Shown piece after piece: positions 1 through 8,401 of a stretch of DNA of 64,000 nt (positions are counted from its first letter, which is position 1; each line of letters starts with the position of its first letter). Origin of the DNA: [Empedobacter] haloabium. GTDB taxonomy: Bacteria; Pseudomonadota; Gammaproteobacteria; Burkholderiales; Burkholderiaceae_D. A program made the position numbers and the translations under genes. The DNA lies in contig CP136508.1 in assembly GCA_008011715.2 (NCBI GenBank), positions 2,728,001 through 2,792,000 on the forward strand, read 5' to 3'. The notes under the pieces were generated by a model. That model made no database searches. It was not told the origin of the DNA and saw only the letters and a list, made by a program, of their open reading frames with translations.

Positions 1-1019
1 ATGGCGCCGTAGCGCACGCACTGGAAGTAGGTGCCGTCCGCCGGCAGCAGCTCGAAGCGGCTGTCCGCCAGGCCGGCGCGGAACAGGTCGCGCTTGTGCT
101 GGTAGAACGCCGGCAGTTCCAGGTAGGGCGCGGGATCGGCCATGTAGGCCGCGATCCCGTGCTGCATCGGGGTGTTGGTGGTGAACACGTTGTACTGGTG
201 TACCTTGCGAAATTCCGCCATCAATGGCGCCGGCGCGGCCACGTAGCCGACCTTCCAGCCCGTCACGTGATACGTCTTGCCGAAGCTGGAGACGACGAAG
301 CTGCGCGCGGCCAGCACGGGATGGCGGCTCATCGACTCGTGGCGCTCACCGTCGTAGACCATGTGTTCGTACACCTCGTCGGCCAGGATCAGGATGTCGG
401 TGCCTTGCACGATGGCGGTCAGCGCGTCGATGTCGGCCTGGCGCAGCACGGTGCCGGTCGGGTTGTGCGGCGTGTTGATGACGAGCAGGCGCGTCTTCGG
501 CGTGACGGCGGCGGCGATGCGCTCCCACGGCACCCGGTAGCCTTCCGGCCCGACTTCCATCTGCACCAGCACCGGCACGCCGCCGGCCAGCTCGACGGTG
601 GGCAGGTAGCTGTCGTAGGCCGGCTCGATGATGATCACCTCGTCGCCCGGGTGCACGCAGCACAGGATCGCCGTCGTCAGCGCCTGGGTGGCGCCGGCGG
701 TGACGGTGATCTCGCTGTCGGCATCGTAGGCATGGCCGTACAGCGCGCCGATCTTGGCCGCGATGGCGTTGCGCAGCACGGGCGCGCCGGCCATCATCGG
801 GTACTGGTTGAAACCGGCCCGCATCGCCTCGGTCACCATGTCGACCAGCTTCGGGTCGCACGGGAAGTCGGGGAAGCCCTGGCCCAGGTTGACGGCGCCG
901 TGCTGGGCGGCCAACTGGGACATGCGGGTGAACACGGTCGTGCCCACGGCGGGCAGTTTGGAGGCGAGGGCGGGCGTGACGGGAGTGACGGCGGTTGCGT
1001 TGGTCATTGGCGTTGTCAT
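1..1019 (-). CDS. PLP-dependent aminotransferase (methionine/kynurenine type), 3' end cut by window
   Basis: Class I/II aminotransferase; transfers an amino group between an amino acid (probably Met, Phe or kynurenine) and a 2-oxo acid using PLP. About 339 codons are visible and the stop lies outside the window. Visible motifs are NLGQGFPDF near the N-terminus, NTPHNPTG, the ADEVYEH aspartate segment and SSFGKTYHVTGWK, whose Lys would bind PLP. This set matches the YbdL/kynurenine aminotransferase branch by recollection of the family. The ATG at 1019 gives MTTPMTNATAV; an in-frame ATG at 1007 is an alternative and neither has a strong ribosome site. The PIN gene lies 51 nt upstream on the same strand, so the two may be cotranscribed. 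Substrate is inferred. Confidence 0.9.
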   Translation of the reverse strand, partial: MTTPMTNATAVTPVTPALASKLPAVGTTVFTRMSQLAAQHGAVNLGQGFPDFPCDPKLVDMVTEAMRAGFNQYPMMAGAPVLRNAIAAKIGALYGHAYDADSEITVTAGATQALTTAILCCVHPGDEVIIIEPAYDSYLPTVELAGGVPVLVQMEVGPEGYRVPWERIAAAVTPKTRLLVINTPHNPTGTVLRQADIDALTAIVQGTDILILADEVYEHMVYDGERHESMSRHPVLAARSFVVSSFGKTYHVTGWKVGYVAAPAPLMAEFRKVHQYNVFTTNTPMQHGIAAYMADPAPYLELPAFYQHKRDLFRAGLADSRFELLPADGTYFQCVRYGA

Positions 1020-1070
1020 GGAAAGCGGGTCGACACCATTCTAGCGCAGGCACCCGCGCTTGCGGGCTGG

Positions 1071-1529
1071 TCAGGCCGCCGGCACGGGCGGCTGCCACTT
1101 CTCCGGCGGGATGACGGCGAACATGCCGGCCTTGGCCAGCCGCTTGGACAGCTTCAGCAGCGCCTTGTCCTTGGTGATCAAGGTGGTGGCGCCGGCGTCG
1201 CGCGCCAGTTCCAGGAATTTCTGGTCGTCCGGGTCGGTGCAGACGGGCAGGCGCACGCCCGATTCGGCTGGCGCCACGAGCTTGACCAGCGCATCGAAGC
1301 GGGCGGCGGCGGCGGGGCGGCTGCTGTCATCCAGCGGCAGGTGCGGATAGTGCAGCACGATGTTGTATTCGTCGCGGCAGTCGGCGCGCGTGATCGCCTC
1401 CACGGCCCCGCTTTCGATGGCGGCCAGCAGCGCGGCCCAGCGCGGGTCGTGGAAGACGAACAGGTCGAGGCAGACGTTGGTGTCGATGACGATGCGCGGC
1501 GGCAAGGATTCAGCTAAAGCAGGTATCAT
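1071..1529 (-). CDS. PIN-domain protein, putative toxin component without an adjacent antitoxin
   Basis: A 152-residue PIN-fold protein of the putative toxin (COG1569-like) group; such proteins are Mg-dependent RNases. The N-terminus carries [11 protein letters not shown] with the first metal Asp, a central DEYN acidic segment, [13 protein letters not shown], and ITKDKALL near the C-terminus, so the acidic residues expected of an active site are present. No small antitoxin ORF lies beside it: upstream is divergent yaaA 37 nt away, downstream is the aminotransferase. It may be a solitary PIN nuclease rather than a working toxin-antitoxin half. Fold is clear, role is inferred. Confidence 0.8.
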   Translation of the reverse strand: MIPALAESLPPRIVIDTNVCLDLFVFHDPRWAALLAAIESGAVEAITRADCRDEYNIVLHYPHLPLDDSSRPAAAARFDALVKLVAPAESGVRLPVCTDPDDQKFLELARDAGATTLITKDKALLKLSKRLAKAGMFAVIPPEKWQPPVPAA

Positions 1530-1566
1530 GTGGGAAATTCTTGTTTTGAAGTACGAACCGAATCAT

Positions 1567-2331
1567 ATGCTGATAGTGCTGTCCCCCGCAAAAAGTCTCG
1601 ACCTGGAGTCGCCTTCCCCCACCGACCACGCCACCGAACCGGCCTTCCTGGCCCATTCCGAACAGCTGATCGCGCAGCTGCGCGAGTTCTCGCCGGCCCA
1701 ACTGGCCGAGCTGATGGACCTGTCCGACGCGCTGTCCGCACTGAACGTGGGCCGCTATGCGTCGTGGAGCACGTCGCTCGACGATGCGCGCCAGGCCGTG
1801 ATGACGTTCAACGGCGACGTCTACGACGGCCTGTCCGCCCGCACGATGGCGCCGCCACAGCTGGACTACACCCAGTCGCGCATCCGCATCCTGTCCGGCC
1901 TGTACGGCCTGCTGCGCCCGCTCGACCTGATCCACCCGCACCGGCTGGAGATGGGCACGCGGCTGAAGAACCCGCGCGGCAAGGACCTGTACGCATTCTG
2001 GGGCGACCTGATCACGGAGGCGCTGAACGCGGCGGCGCGCGAGCAGGGCGCCCGCTGGCTGGTCAATTGCGCGTCGGAGGAATATTTCAAGTCGGTGCGG
2101 GCGGCCAAGCTGGATGTGCCGGTGATCACGCCCGTGTTCGAGGAGTGGAAGAACGGCAAGTACAAAATCATCTCGTTCTACGCCAAGCGCGCGCGCGGCA
2201 TGCTGGCGCGTTATGCGGCCGAGCGCAGCATTACCGAGCCGGAGCAGTTGAAGGCGTTCGATGTGGATGGGTATGCGTTCGACGCGACGGCGTCGAACGA
2301 TGCGACCTGGGTGTTCCGCCGCAAGGCTTGA
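1567..2331 (+). CDS. yaaA: peroxide stress protein YaaA (DUF328/UPF0246)
   Basis: A 254-residue YaaA protein, the usual family length. In E. coli YaaA limits Fenton damage under peroxide stress by lowering free iron; it binds DNA. The sequence opens [12 protein letters not shown], the family hallmark, and contains [19 protein letters not shown] and [11 protein letters not shown] blocks. The ATG at 1567 is chosen because homology begins exactly there; the reading frame stays open upstream to 1360, but that part overlaps the divergent PIN gene. There is no strong Shine-Dalgarno. It converges with bamD across a palindromic repeat that probably ends both transcripts. Confidence 0.93.
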   Translation: MLIVLSPAKSLDLESPSPTDHATEPAFLAHSEQLIAQLREFSPAQLAELMDLSDALSALNVGRYASWSTSLDDARQAVMTFNGDVYDGLSARTMAPPQLDYTQSRIRILSGLYGLLRPLDLIHPHRLEMGTRLKNPRGKDLYAFWGDLITEALNAAAREQGARWLVNCASEEYFKSVRAAKLDVPVITPVFEEWKNGKYKIISFYAKRARGMLARYAAERSITEPEQLKAFDVDGYAFDATASNDATWVFRRKA

Positions 2332-2364
2332 GGAGTTTGCCAGCGCACCGCTGGCGGTTCAGGC

Positions 2365-2450
2365 TTGGGGACTGTCCCCGGTTTTCTTTGGTAACGCTGG
2401 CGTTAACGATAAAAACCGGGGTCAGTCCCCGTTGGGGACAGACCCCAAAA
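2365..2450. repeat. dispersed palindromic repeat, copy 1 (yaaA/bamD convergent gap)
   Basis: Contains GGGGACTGTCCCC at 2367-2379, GGGGTCAGTCCCC at 2418-2430 and GGGGACAGACCCC at 2434-2446. The flanking CCGGTTTT (2377-2384) and AAAACCGG (2412-2419) also pair, so the whole block can fold as a long hairpin between the two convergent genes. The same 13-mers recur in five other gaps of this window. Confidence 0.85.
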
Positions 2451-2455
2451 CCGGA

Positions 2456-3259
2456 TCAGCCCCAGAATTTCCACCACTTCCGCTCGGCTTTGGGCGCACC
2501 CTCCTCGAGGAACTTCGAGTTCGGGAAGTTCAGCTTGAACACCCGCATCGTATCGTCGCGCAGGGAGGTGTTGCCCAGCTTGTCGTAGCTGCGCGCCATG
2601 ATCCACAGCGCTTCCTCGATCGACGGCGAGTCGCGGTAGTCGCGCACGGCGTCCTGGGCGCGGTTGGCGGCGGCCAGGTAGGCGCCGCGGCGGTAGTAGT
2701 AGCGCGCCACGTACACTTCGTACTTGGCCATCGCGTTGATCAGGTACTTCATCCGGTCGACGGCGTCCGGCGTGTATTTGCTGTTCGGGAACTTGTCGAC
2801 CAGGGCCTTGAACGCCGCGAACGCTTCGCGCGTGGCCTTCGGATCGCGCTCGGCGGGATCTTGCTCGTAGACGAAGTTCAGCAGGCTCAGCTGGTCATTG
2901 AAGTTGACCAGGCCGCGCAGGTAGTACATGTAGTCGACGTTCGGATGATTCGGGTGCAGCTTGATGAAACGCTCCACGGCGGCCAGGGCCTGCGCCTGGT
3001 CCTGCGCCTTGTAGTGGGCATAGGCCACTTCCATCTGCGCCTGCTGCGCGTACACGCCGAACGGGTAGCTGGCTTCCAGCTTTTCATACAGCTGGATTGC
3101 GCGCTCGTAGTGCTGGCCGGCCATTTCTTCCTTGGCCTCCGAGTATAATTTCGTTGCGGACCAACCTTTGGTCTCATCGGCCTGTTCAGGTAACAGGCCG
3201 CAGGCCGACAAACTGAGCAGTGCTACGGATGCTGCCAACACCTTGATTTTTTTTTGCAT
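2456..3259 (-). CDS. bamD: outer-membrane assembly lipoprotein BamD
   Basis: A 267-residue TPR lipoprotein of the BAM complex, which inserts beta-barrel proteins into the outer membrane. The start at 3259 gives a signal peptide ending in LSAC with lipidated Cys20; the mature part has tetratricopeptide helices such as LYSEAKEEMAGQHYERAIQLYEKL and the YPFGVYAQQAQ block typical of BamD. The frame runs open far upstream across rluD, but that extension is antisense shadow. Divergent from rluD over 66 nt; the minus strand has TATAAT at 3310-3305, a possible -10 element for bamD. Confidence 0.95.
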   Translation of the reverse strand: MQKKIKVLAASVALLSLSACGLLPEQADETKGWSATKLYSEAKEEMAGQHYERAIQLYEKLEASYPFGVYAQQAQMEVAYAHYKAQDQAQALAAVERFIKLHPNHPNVDYMYYLRGLVNFNDQLSLLNFVYEQDPAERDPKATREAFAAFKALVDKFPNSKYTPDAVDRMKYLINAMAKYEVYVARYYYRRGAYLAAANRAQDAVRDYRDSPSIEEALWIMARSYDKLGNTSLRDDTMRVFKLNFPNSKFLEEGAPKAERKWWKFWG

Positions 3260-3325
3260 GTTCTCGTGCAAGAAGACGTTTAAACAAGATACTACACTAG
3301 GCTGATTATAGCCGATGGGAATGCT

Positions 3326-4435
3326 GTGAACTTGAACCATGTGCCGGATACGGCCGAACAACTGCCCGATCCACTCCTCGACAACGATGTTGACGCCGAT
3401 TTCGACGGCGAGTTTCCCGCCGCCGAGGCGCCCGGCTTTGCCGCGCCGCTGGCGCCGATCGAGCTGCAACTGACGCCCGAAGCCTGCGGCGAGCGGCTCG
3501 ACAAGGTCATCGCGAAACTGGTGCCGCAATTCTCGCGCGGCCGCCTGCAGAGCTGGATCGAGGAGGGCTTCGTCACCGTCGACGGCAAGCCGGCCAAGGT
3601 GCGCGCCACCGTCTACGGGGACGAGAAGATCGTCGTGCTGCCGCAGGCGGCGCCGGAGGACGTGGCGTTTGCTCCCGAAGAGATCGCCCTCGATGTCGTG
3701 TACGAGGACGACCACCTGATCGTCATCAACAAGCCGGCCGGCCTGGTCGTGCATCCGGGGGCGGGGAACTGGTCCGGCACCTTGCTGAACGGCCTGCTGC
3801 ATCGCTGGCCCCAGCTGGGCGGCGTGCCGCGCGCCGGCATCGTCCACCGCCTCGACAAGGACACCAGCGGCCTGATGGTGATCGGCAAGGACCTGCCCAC
3901 GCAGACCGACCTGGTGCGCCAGCTGCAGGCCCGTACCGTCAAGCGCGAGTACTGGGCGCTGGTGTGGGGCACGCCGCGCCTGTCGGGCACCATCGACGCC
4001 TCGATGGGCCGGCACCAGAAAGACCGCGTCAAGATGGCGGTCTCCACCAGCCTGGGCTCGAAGCCGGCCATCACGCATTACCAGCGCCTGGAATCGGGCG
4101 AGCTGGACCGCCGTCCCGTCAGCCTGGTGCAGTGCCGCCTGGAGACAGGCCGCACCCACCAGATCCGCGTCCACATGGCGCACCTGGGCTTCCCGCTGGT
4201 AGGCGACTACGTCTACGGCAAGCCGCACCTGACGGGCGTGTTCCATCGCCAGGCCCTGCAGGCCCGGCGCCTGGGCCTGGTGCATCCGGCCACCGGCCAG
4301 GACTGCGAATGGATCGTGCCGCTGGCCGACGATTTCCGCGCGCTGCTGGACGAGGCGGGCATCGAGGAACCCCCGGAAACCGTCATCGGTGACGACTATG
4401 CCGATGCGGACGACTTCGACGACGAGGACGAATGA
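3326..4435 (+). CDS. rluD: 23S rRNA pseudouridine(1911/1915/1917) synthase RluD
   Basis: Converts three uridines of helix 69 in 23S rRNA to pseudouridine. Of 369 residues, about 1-45 form an acidic extension; an S4-type RNA-binding domain follows at about 50-100, then the RluA-family catalytic domain with HRLDKDTSG, in which Asp177 is the nucleophile, and GRTHQIRVHMAHLGFPLVGD. Translation starts at GTG; no ATG fits. The last codon and stop overlap the ATG of pgeF (ATGA), indicating coupled translation. An rluD-pgeF pair downstream of divergent bamD is a conserved arrangement in proteobacteria. Confidence 0.95.
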   Translation: MNLNHVPDTAEQLPDPLLDNDVDADFDGEFPAAEAPGFAAPLAPIELQLTPEACGERLDKVIAKLVPQFSRGRLQSWIEEGFVTVDGKPAKVRATVYGDEKIVVLPQAAPEDVAFAPEEIALDVVYEDDHLIVINKPAGLVVHPGAGNWSGTLLNGLLHRWPQLGGVPRAGIVHRLDKDTSGLMVIGKDLPTQTDLVRQLQARTVKREYWALVWGTPRLSGTIDASMGRHQKDRVKMAVSTSLGSKPAITHYQRLESGELDRRPVSLVQCRLETGRTHQIRVHMAHLGFPLVGDYVYGKPHLTGVFHRQALQARRLGLVHPATGQDCEWIVPLADDFRALLDEAGIEEPPETVIGDDYADADDFDDEDE

Positions 4436-5229
4436 GCAAAACCTCCAACGCGCCGCAATGGCTGGTGCCGGACTGGCCGGACCTGCCGGCCACGGTCGGC
4501 GTACTGTGCACCACACGGCGCGGTGGCGTCAGCCCGCCGCCGTATGACGACGGCCAGGGCAAGGGCGGCCTGAACCTGGGGATCCACGTGGGCGATGCGC
4601 CCAGGTGCGTCGAGCGCAACCGCGACATCGTGCGCGCCGAGCTGCCGTCCGAGCCGGTCTGGCTGACGCAGGTGCATGGCACGGCCGTCGTGGACGCGTC
4701 CACGGTGGACACCATTGCCGGCGTCACGCCCACGGCGGACGCCAGTTTTACGCGCGAACGTGGCGTGGTGTGTGCCATCCTGACGGCGGACTGCCTGCCG
4801 GTGCTGCTGTGCGACACGGCCGGCACCGTGGTCGGCGCCGTGCATGCGGGCTGGCGCGGCTTGGCCGAGGGCGTGCTGGAACAGTCGGTGGCGACGATGC
4901 GCGCGGCCGGCGCCGGCGAATTGCGCGCCTGGCTGGGCGCGGCGATCGGCCCGGCCCGCTTCGAAGTGGGGCCGGAAGTGCTGGAAGCCTTCCTGGCGCG
5001 CGCCGAAGGCAGTGTCGACCTGGTGCGCGCCGCCTTCATCCCGCTGCCCGAGCGCCCCGGCAAATACCTGTGCAACCTGTATGCGCTGGCCCGCATCGCG
5101 CTGGCGCGCGTGGGCGTGCAGCGCGTCGCCGGCGGCGACTTCTGCACGGTGTCGAACTCCGGCCGCTTCTACTCCTTCCGCCGCGACGGCGTCACGGGCC
5201 GCCAGGCCAGCCTCATCTGGATTCGGTGA
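4432..5229 (+). CDS. pgeF: peptidoglycan editing factor PgeF / multicopper polyphenol oxidase fold (YfiH)
   Basis: A 265-residue DUF152/laccase-domain protein. Family members remove wrongly inserted amino acids from muropeptide precursors (PgeF) and show purine nucleoside phosphorylase/adenosine deaminase activity with a zinc site. Visible are LTQVHGT (His ligand), DCLPVLLCD (Cys ligand) and VHAGWRGL (His ligand), the three conserved Cu/Zn ligands. The C-terminus ends FYSFRRDGVTGRQASLIWI as in most homologues. It overlaps rluD by four bases. Family is certain; which activity dominates here is not shown by the sequence. Confidence 0.92.
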   Translation: MSKTSNAPQWLVPDWPDLPATVGVLCTTRRGGVSPPPYDDGQGKGGLNLGIHVGDAPRCVERNRDIVRAELPSEPVWLTQVHGTAVVDASTVDTIAGVTPTADASFTRERGVVCAILTADCLPVLLCDTAGTVVGAVHAGWRGLAEGVLEQSVATMRAAGAGELRAWLGAAIGPARFEVGPEVLEAFLARAEGSVDLVRAAFIPLPERPGKYLCNLYALARIALARVGVQRVAGGDFCTVSNSGRFYSFRRDGVTGRQASLIWIR

Positions 5230-5233
5230 TGCC

Positions 5234-5431
5234 TCATGGCGGCGGCTCGCGCCGGGCGGCGGCTTGCCGCTCGCGCCGGCGTTTGCGCCGCTTGCCTCCC
5301 GTCACATAGAATAGAATGCCCAGTGGCAGGGCACAGTACAGCAGGAACGTCATCATCCCCGCCACCACCGTAGGTTCGGTCAACGCCATCAGCAGCACGA
5401 CGTAGACCCAGGCAAGCGCGACTATCAGCAT
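5234..5431 (-). CDS. small two-TM hypothetical membrane protein
   Basis: A 65-residue protein with two hydrophobic stretches (residues about 1-19 and 23-42) followed by a very basic tail rich in KRRKRRR and ending REPPP. The tail should stay in the cytoplasm by the positive-inside rule. The ATG at 5431 is chosen because it begins the first membrane helix; the frame is open upstream but only as phaC antisense. It converges with pgeF (4 nt apart) and is divergent from phaC. I do not recognise a family. Confidence 0.6.
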   Translation of the reverse strand: MLIVALAWVYVVLLMALTEPTVVAGMMTFLLYCALPLGILFYVTGGKRRKRRRERQAAARREPPP

Positions 5432-5482
5432 CGTTTTTAGTAAGTCTTCGGTAACAAGATCAATTCTAAATGGAATGCACCA

Positions 5483-7213
5483 ATGAACAAGCCTGACCCG
5501 ATGCCCGACCCGCAAGCGATCGCTACCGCATGGATGTCCCAGTTCAGCGATCCGAACCAGTGGCAATCCTGGTTCCGCATGATGCCCGACATGGACGCGC
5601 TGCCCGGCGCCGCACTGCTGCGCGATGCCGGCGCCAGTATCCGGCCCGACGTGCTGGAGACCCTGAAGAACGAATACATCGCCGAATTCGGCGCCCTGTG
5701 GCAGGAATTCCTGGCCGGCCGCGCGCCACAGGTGAAGGACCGGCGCTTCGCGTCGGAGGCGTGGACGGCCAATCCCGTGACCGCCTTCAACGCGGCCGCC
5801 TATCTCCTCAACGCCAAGTTCCTGATCGCGATGGCCGACGCCGTGGAGGCGTCGCCGCACCAGAAACAGAAGATCCGCTTCGCCGTACAGCAGGTGGTGG
5901 ACGCGATGTCGCCCGCCAACTTCCTGGCGACCAACCCGGAAGCGCAGCAGAAACTGATCGAAACCAAGGGCGAGAGCCTGACCAAGGGCCTGGCCAATAT
6001 GCTGGCGGACATGCGCCGCGGCCATATCTCGCAGTCGGACGAGAAGGCCTTCGAGGTGGGCCGCAACCTGGCCACGACGGAAGGCCACGTGGTGTACGAA
6101 AACGCGCTGTTCCAGCTGCTGCAGTACAAGCCGCTGACGGCGAGCGTGCACGAGCGCCCGCTGCTGATGGTGCCGCCGTGCATCAACAAGTTCTACATCC
6201 TGGACCTGCAGCCGGATAATTCGCTGGTGCGCTATGCCGTCGAGCAGGGCAATACCGTGTTCCTGGTCTCCTGGCGCAACCCGGACCAGTCGCTGGCCCA
6301 GACCACCTGGGACGACTACGTGGAGCAGGGCGCTATCGAGGCGATCCGCGTGACGCAGGAGATCTCGCGTGCCGACAAGCTGAACACGCTGGGCTTCTGC
6401 GTCGGCGGCACGTTATTGGCCACGGCCCTGGCCGTGCTGGCGGCGCGCGGCCAGCAGCCGGCCGCCAGCGTCACCTTGCTGACGACCTTCCTGGACTTCT
6501 CCGACACGGGCGTGCTGTCCGTGTTCGTCGACGAGCCGCAAGTGCAGTTGCGCGAGCAGGCATTGGGGCGGGGCGGCCTGATGGCCGGGCGCGACCTGGC
6601 CAGCACCTTCTCCAGCCTGCGCCCGAACGACCTGGTGTGGAACTACGTGCAGTCGAACTACCTGAAGGGCAACGAGCCGCCGCCGTTCGACCTGCTGTAC
6701 TGGAACGCGGATTCGACCAACCTGCCGGGACCGATGTTCTGCTGGTACCTGCGCCATACCTACCTGGAAAACAGCCTGAAGGAGCCGGGCAAGCTGAAGG
6801 TCGCTGGCGTGCCGGTGGACCTGAGCACCATCGACGCGCCGGCCTTCGTCTACGCGTCGCGCGAAGACCATATCGTGCCGTGGCAGTCCGCCTACGGTTC
6901 GACCCTGCTGCTCAATCCGGGCCGGCGCGAACGCAACCGATTCGTGCTGGGCGCATCCGGCCACATCGCCGGCGTCATCAACTCGCCCGCCAAGAAAAAG
7001 CGCAGCTACTGGACCAACGCCGATGCCGGCGCGCCGGCGGATGGCTGGCTGGCCGGCGCGACCGAGCATCCCGGCAGCTGGTGGCCGGAGTGGGCCGCTT
7101 TCCTGGCCGAACACGGCGGCAAGGACGTCAAGGCGCCGGCCAAGCTGGGCAATGCGAAATACAAGCCCATCGAGCCGGCGCCGGGCCGCTACGTCAAGCA
7201 AAAGGCGGATTGA
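5483..7213 (+). CDS. phaC: class I poly(3-hydroxyalkanoate) synthase PhaC
   Basis: Polymerises (R)-3-hydroxyacyl-CoA into polyhydroxyalkanoate at the granule surface. The 576-residue length fits class I. An N-terminal PhaC_N region precedes an alpha/beta-hydrolase domain; the lipase-like box LGFCVGGT places the catalytic Cys at residue 306, with Asp462 (ASREDHIVPW) and His494 (GASGHIAG) completing the triad. PhaR, which usually controls granule genes, follows 242 nt downstream, but phaA/phaB are not adjacent. This is an intact carbon-storage gene. Confidence 0.97.
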   Translation: MNKPDPMPDPQAIATAWMSQFSDPNQWQSWFRMMPDMDALPGAALLRDAGASIRPDVLETLKNEYIAEFGALWQEFLAGRAPQVKDRRFASEAWTANPVTAFNAAAYLLNAKFLIAMADAVEASPHQKQKIRFAVQQVVDAMSPANFLATNPEAQQKLIETKGESLTKGLANMLADMRRGHISQSDEKAFEVGRNLATTEGHVVYENALFQLLQYKPLTASVHERPLLMVPPCINKFYILDLQPDNSLVRYAVEQGNTVFLVSWRNPDQSLAQTTWDDYVEQGAIEAIRVTQEISRADKLNTLGFCVGGTLLATALAVLAARGQQPAASVTLLTTFLDFSDTGVLSVFVDEPQVQLREQALGRGGLMAGRDLASTFSSLRPNDLVWNYVQSNYLKGNEPPPFDLLYWNADSTNLPGPMFCWYLRHTYLENSLKEPGKLKVAGVPVDLSTIDAPAFVYASREDHIVPWQSAYGSTLLLNPGRRERNRFVLGASGHIAGVINSPAKKKRSYWTNADAGAPADGWLAGATEHPGSWWPEWAAFLAEHGGKDVKAPAKLGNAKYKPIEPAPGRYVKQKAD

Positions 7214-7269
7214 CAAGCGTGCGTATTTATTAGTTGCGTGGTAATAAAGACCGATAAGTACGGGAAATA

Positions 7270-7319
7270 GGCGAGATCAGGCAAAATCTTATCTCGCCGC
7301 CACCAACTGTGGTTTTTTT
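7270..7319 (+). terminator. hairpin and T-run after phaC
   Basis: GGCGAGAT (7270-7277) pairs with ATCTCGCC (7291-7298); a short CCAC/GTGG stem then precedes seven T at 7313-7319. Position just after phaC suggests a terminator, although the strongest stem is not the one touching the T-run. Confidence 0.45.
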
Positions 7320-7324
7320 CACTC

Positions 7325-7330
7325 TATAAT
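7325..7330 (+). promoter_or_regulatory. TATAAT -10 element ahead of phaR
   Basis: A consensus TATAAT about 130 nt upstream of the phaR start. No good -35 is seen at 16-18 nt spacing, so strength is uncertain. Confidence 0.35.
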
Positions 7331-7352
7331 AGGCCGACCGGGCTTGGGCAAG

Positions 7353-7368
7353 GCGAACCGCGGTTCGC
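7353..7368. promoter_or_regulatory. 16-bp perfect palindrome in the phaR leader
   Basis: GCGAACCGCGGTTCGC followed by TTTT, between the TATAAT and the phaR start. It could be an operator (PhaR is autoregulatory in Cupriavidus and Paracoccus) or an attenuating hairpin; sequence alone does not decide. Confidence 0.4.
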
Positions 7369-7455
7369 TTTTCGCAGCGCTCTCTTTTTGCAGTTTTCGC
7401 AGCCTTGACCGGCTGCGCGCGGCAGCGCCGCATTGAGTGGATGAGTGGACTTGTG

Positions 7456-8023
7456 ATGAGTAGTGCAAAAAAAAGTGCTGAACGCTTGATCAAGAAGTAT
7501 CCGAACCGCCGTCTTTACGATACACAGACCAGTTCCTATATCACCCTGACCGACGTCAAGCAGCTGGTGCTCGATGCCGATCCGTTTTACGGTGGTCGAT
7601 GCGAAGTCGAACGAGGACCTGACCCGCAGCATCCTGCTGCAAATCATCCTGGAAGAGGAGGCCAGCGGCGCGCCGATGTTCTCGACCGACGTACTGGCGC
7701 AGATCATCCGCTACTACGGCCATGCGATGCAGGGCATGATGGGCTCTTACCTGGAGAAGAACATCCAGGCGTTTACCGACATCCAGCGCCGCCTGACCGC
7801 CAGCGCCGCCAATTTCGACGGCAAGACGTTCAGCCCGGAGATGTGGACCCAGTTCATGAACGTGCAGGCGCCGATCATGCAGGGCATGATGAACAACTAC
7901 ATCGACCAGAGCAAGAACCTGTTCGTGCAGATGCAGGAGCAGATGCAGAACCAGAGCCTGAGCCTGTTCGGCGCGTTCCCGTTCGGCGTGCCGCCGGCCA
8001 CGACGCCGCCGGAGAAGAAGTAA
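7456..8023 (+). pseudogene. phaR: polyhydroxyalkanoate synthesis repressor PhaR, split by a +1 frameshift
   Basis: PhaR represses phasin genes and binds PHA granules. The first frame gives the DNA-binding domain (AERLIKKYPNRRLYDTQTSSYITL, abbreviated here by its ends AERLIKK and SSYITL) up to LVLDADPF, then runs into nonsense. The next frame resumes at TVVDAKSNEDLTRSILLQI and continues to the normal C-terminus ending PPEKK. Removing one T from TTTT at 7585-7588 restores a colinear protein of about 188 residues. Either this is a genuine knockout, which would leave only the N-terminal domain, or a homopolymer sequencing error. The start at 7456 gives MSSAKKSAERL; 7441 is an in-frame alternative. 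No known recoding signal is seen at the site. Confidence 0.85.
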
Positions 8024-8031
8024 ATCCCACG

Positions 8032-8057
8032 AAAACCGGCCCGCGCCGGTTTTTTTA
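8032..8057 (+). terminator. intrinsic terminator of phaR
   Basis: AAAACCGGC at 8032-8040 pairs with GCCGGTTTT starting at 8045, running into a T-tract that ends at 8056. Eight nt after the phaR stop. Confidence 0.8.
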
Positions 8058-8066
8058 CGCCCCCTA

Positions 8067-8236
8067 AACCGGGGTCAGGTCTGACAATCGGACAAATGTC
8101 TCATTGCCAGACCTGACCCCGGTTAGCCCCCAAAGCTTGGGGTCTGTCCCCGTAGGGGACTGACCCCGAAGTTTGTAAGCGACCCACGCGACCCACTGCG
8201 AACTTCGGGGTCAGTCCCTTTGCAGGGACAGACCCC
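8067..8236. repeat. dispersed palindromic repeat, copy 2 (two adjoining inverted repeats)
   Basis: A perfect 17-bp inverted repeat, AACCGGGGTCAGGTCTG (8067-8083) with its complement at 8108-8124, is followed by a nested structure. In it GGGGTCTGTCCC (8139-8150) pairs with GGGACAGACCCC (8225-8236), and GGGGACTGACCCCGAAGTT (8155-8173) pairs with the complement at 8201-8218. These fill most of the 378-nt gap between phaR and the glucosidase gene; the rest is promoter. Confidence 0.85.
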
Positions 8237-8319
8237 ATGGTGTGGGTCACTAATTCCGCCGAGAAGCATCAAGCCCTGCACAGTGCGGTGGAAGCGTTGC
8301 CACACCGGCCAAATATTTG

Positions 8320-8349
8320 TTGACCAGACAATTTCGCCGCTGCTACTAT
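8320..8349 (+). promoter_or_regulatory. sigma70-type promoter of the glycan-use operon
   Basis: TTGACC (8320-8325), an 18-nt spacer and TACTAT (8344-8349) lie about 50 nt ahead of the GTG start of the GH1 gene. The -35 matches consensus at five of six positions. Confidence 0.6.
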
Positions 8350-8362
8350 CTTCACATGGAAC

Positions 8363-8376
8363 TGGAATCGTTTCCA
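8363..8376. promoter_or_regulatory. LacI-family-like operator
   Basis: TGGAATCGTTTCCA is a near-perfect palindrome with central CG, the form typical of LacI/GalR-family operators (compare TGGAAACGTTTCCA). It lies just downstream of the predicted start of transcription, where a bound repressor would block the GH1/ABC operon. No LacI-type gene is next to the operon. Confidence 0.6.
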
Positions 8377-8401
8377 ATCCAACCCATCAGAAGGAGACGC
8401 A

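Noticed and set aside
2456-4516. A 686-residue version of BamD
   Set aside because: The first 419 residues are rluD/pgeF antisense; the lipoprotein signal begins at 3259.
7585-7588. Programmed frameshift in phaR
   Set aside because: No Shine-Dalgarno spacer, stop codon or hairpin of known recoding sites is seen; PhaR is not known to be recoded. Mutation or sequencing error is simpler.
8067-8236. CRISPR-like array
   Set aside because: The repeats are inverted, not direct, and occur singly at distant sites without regular spacers.
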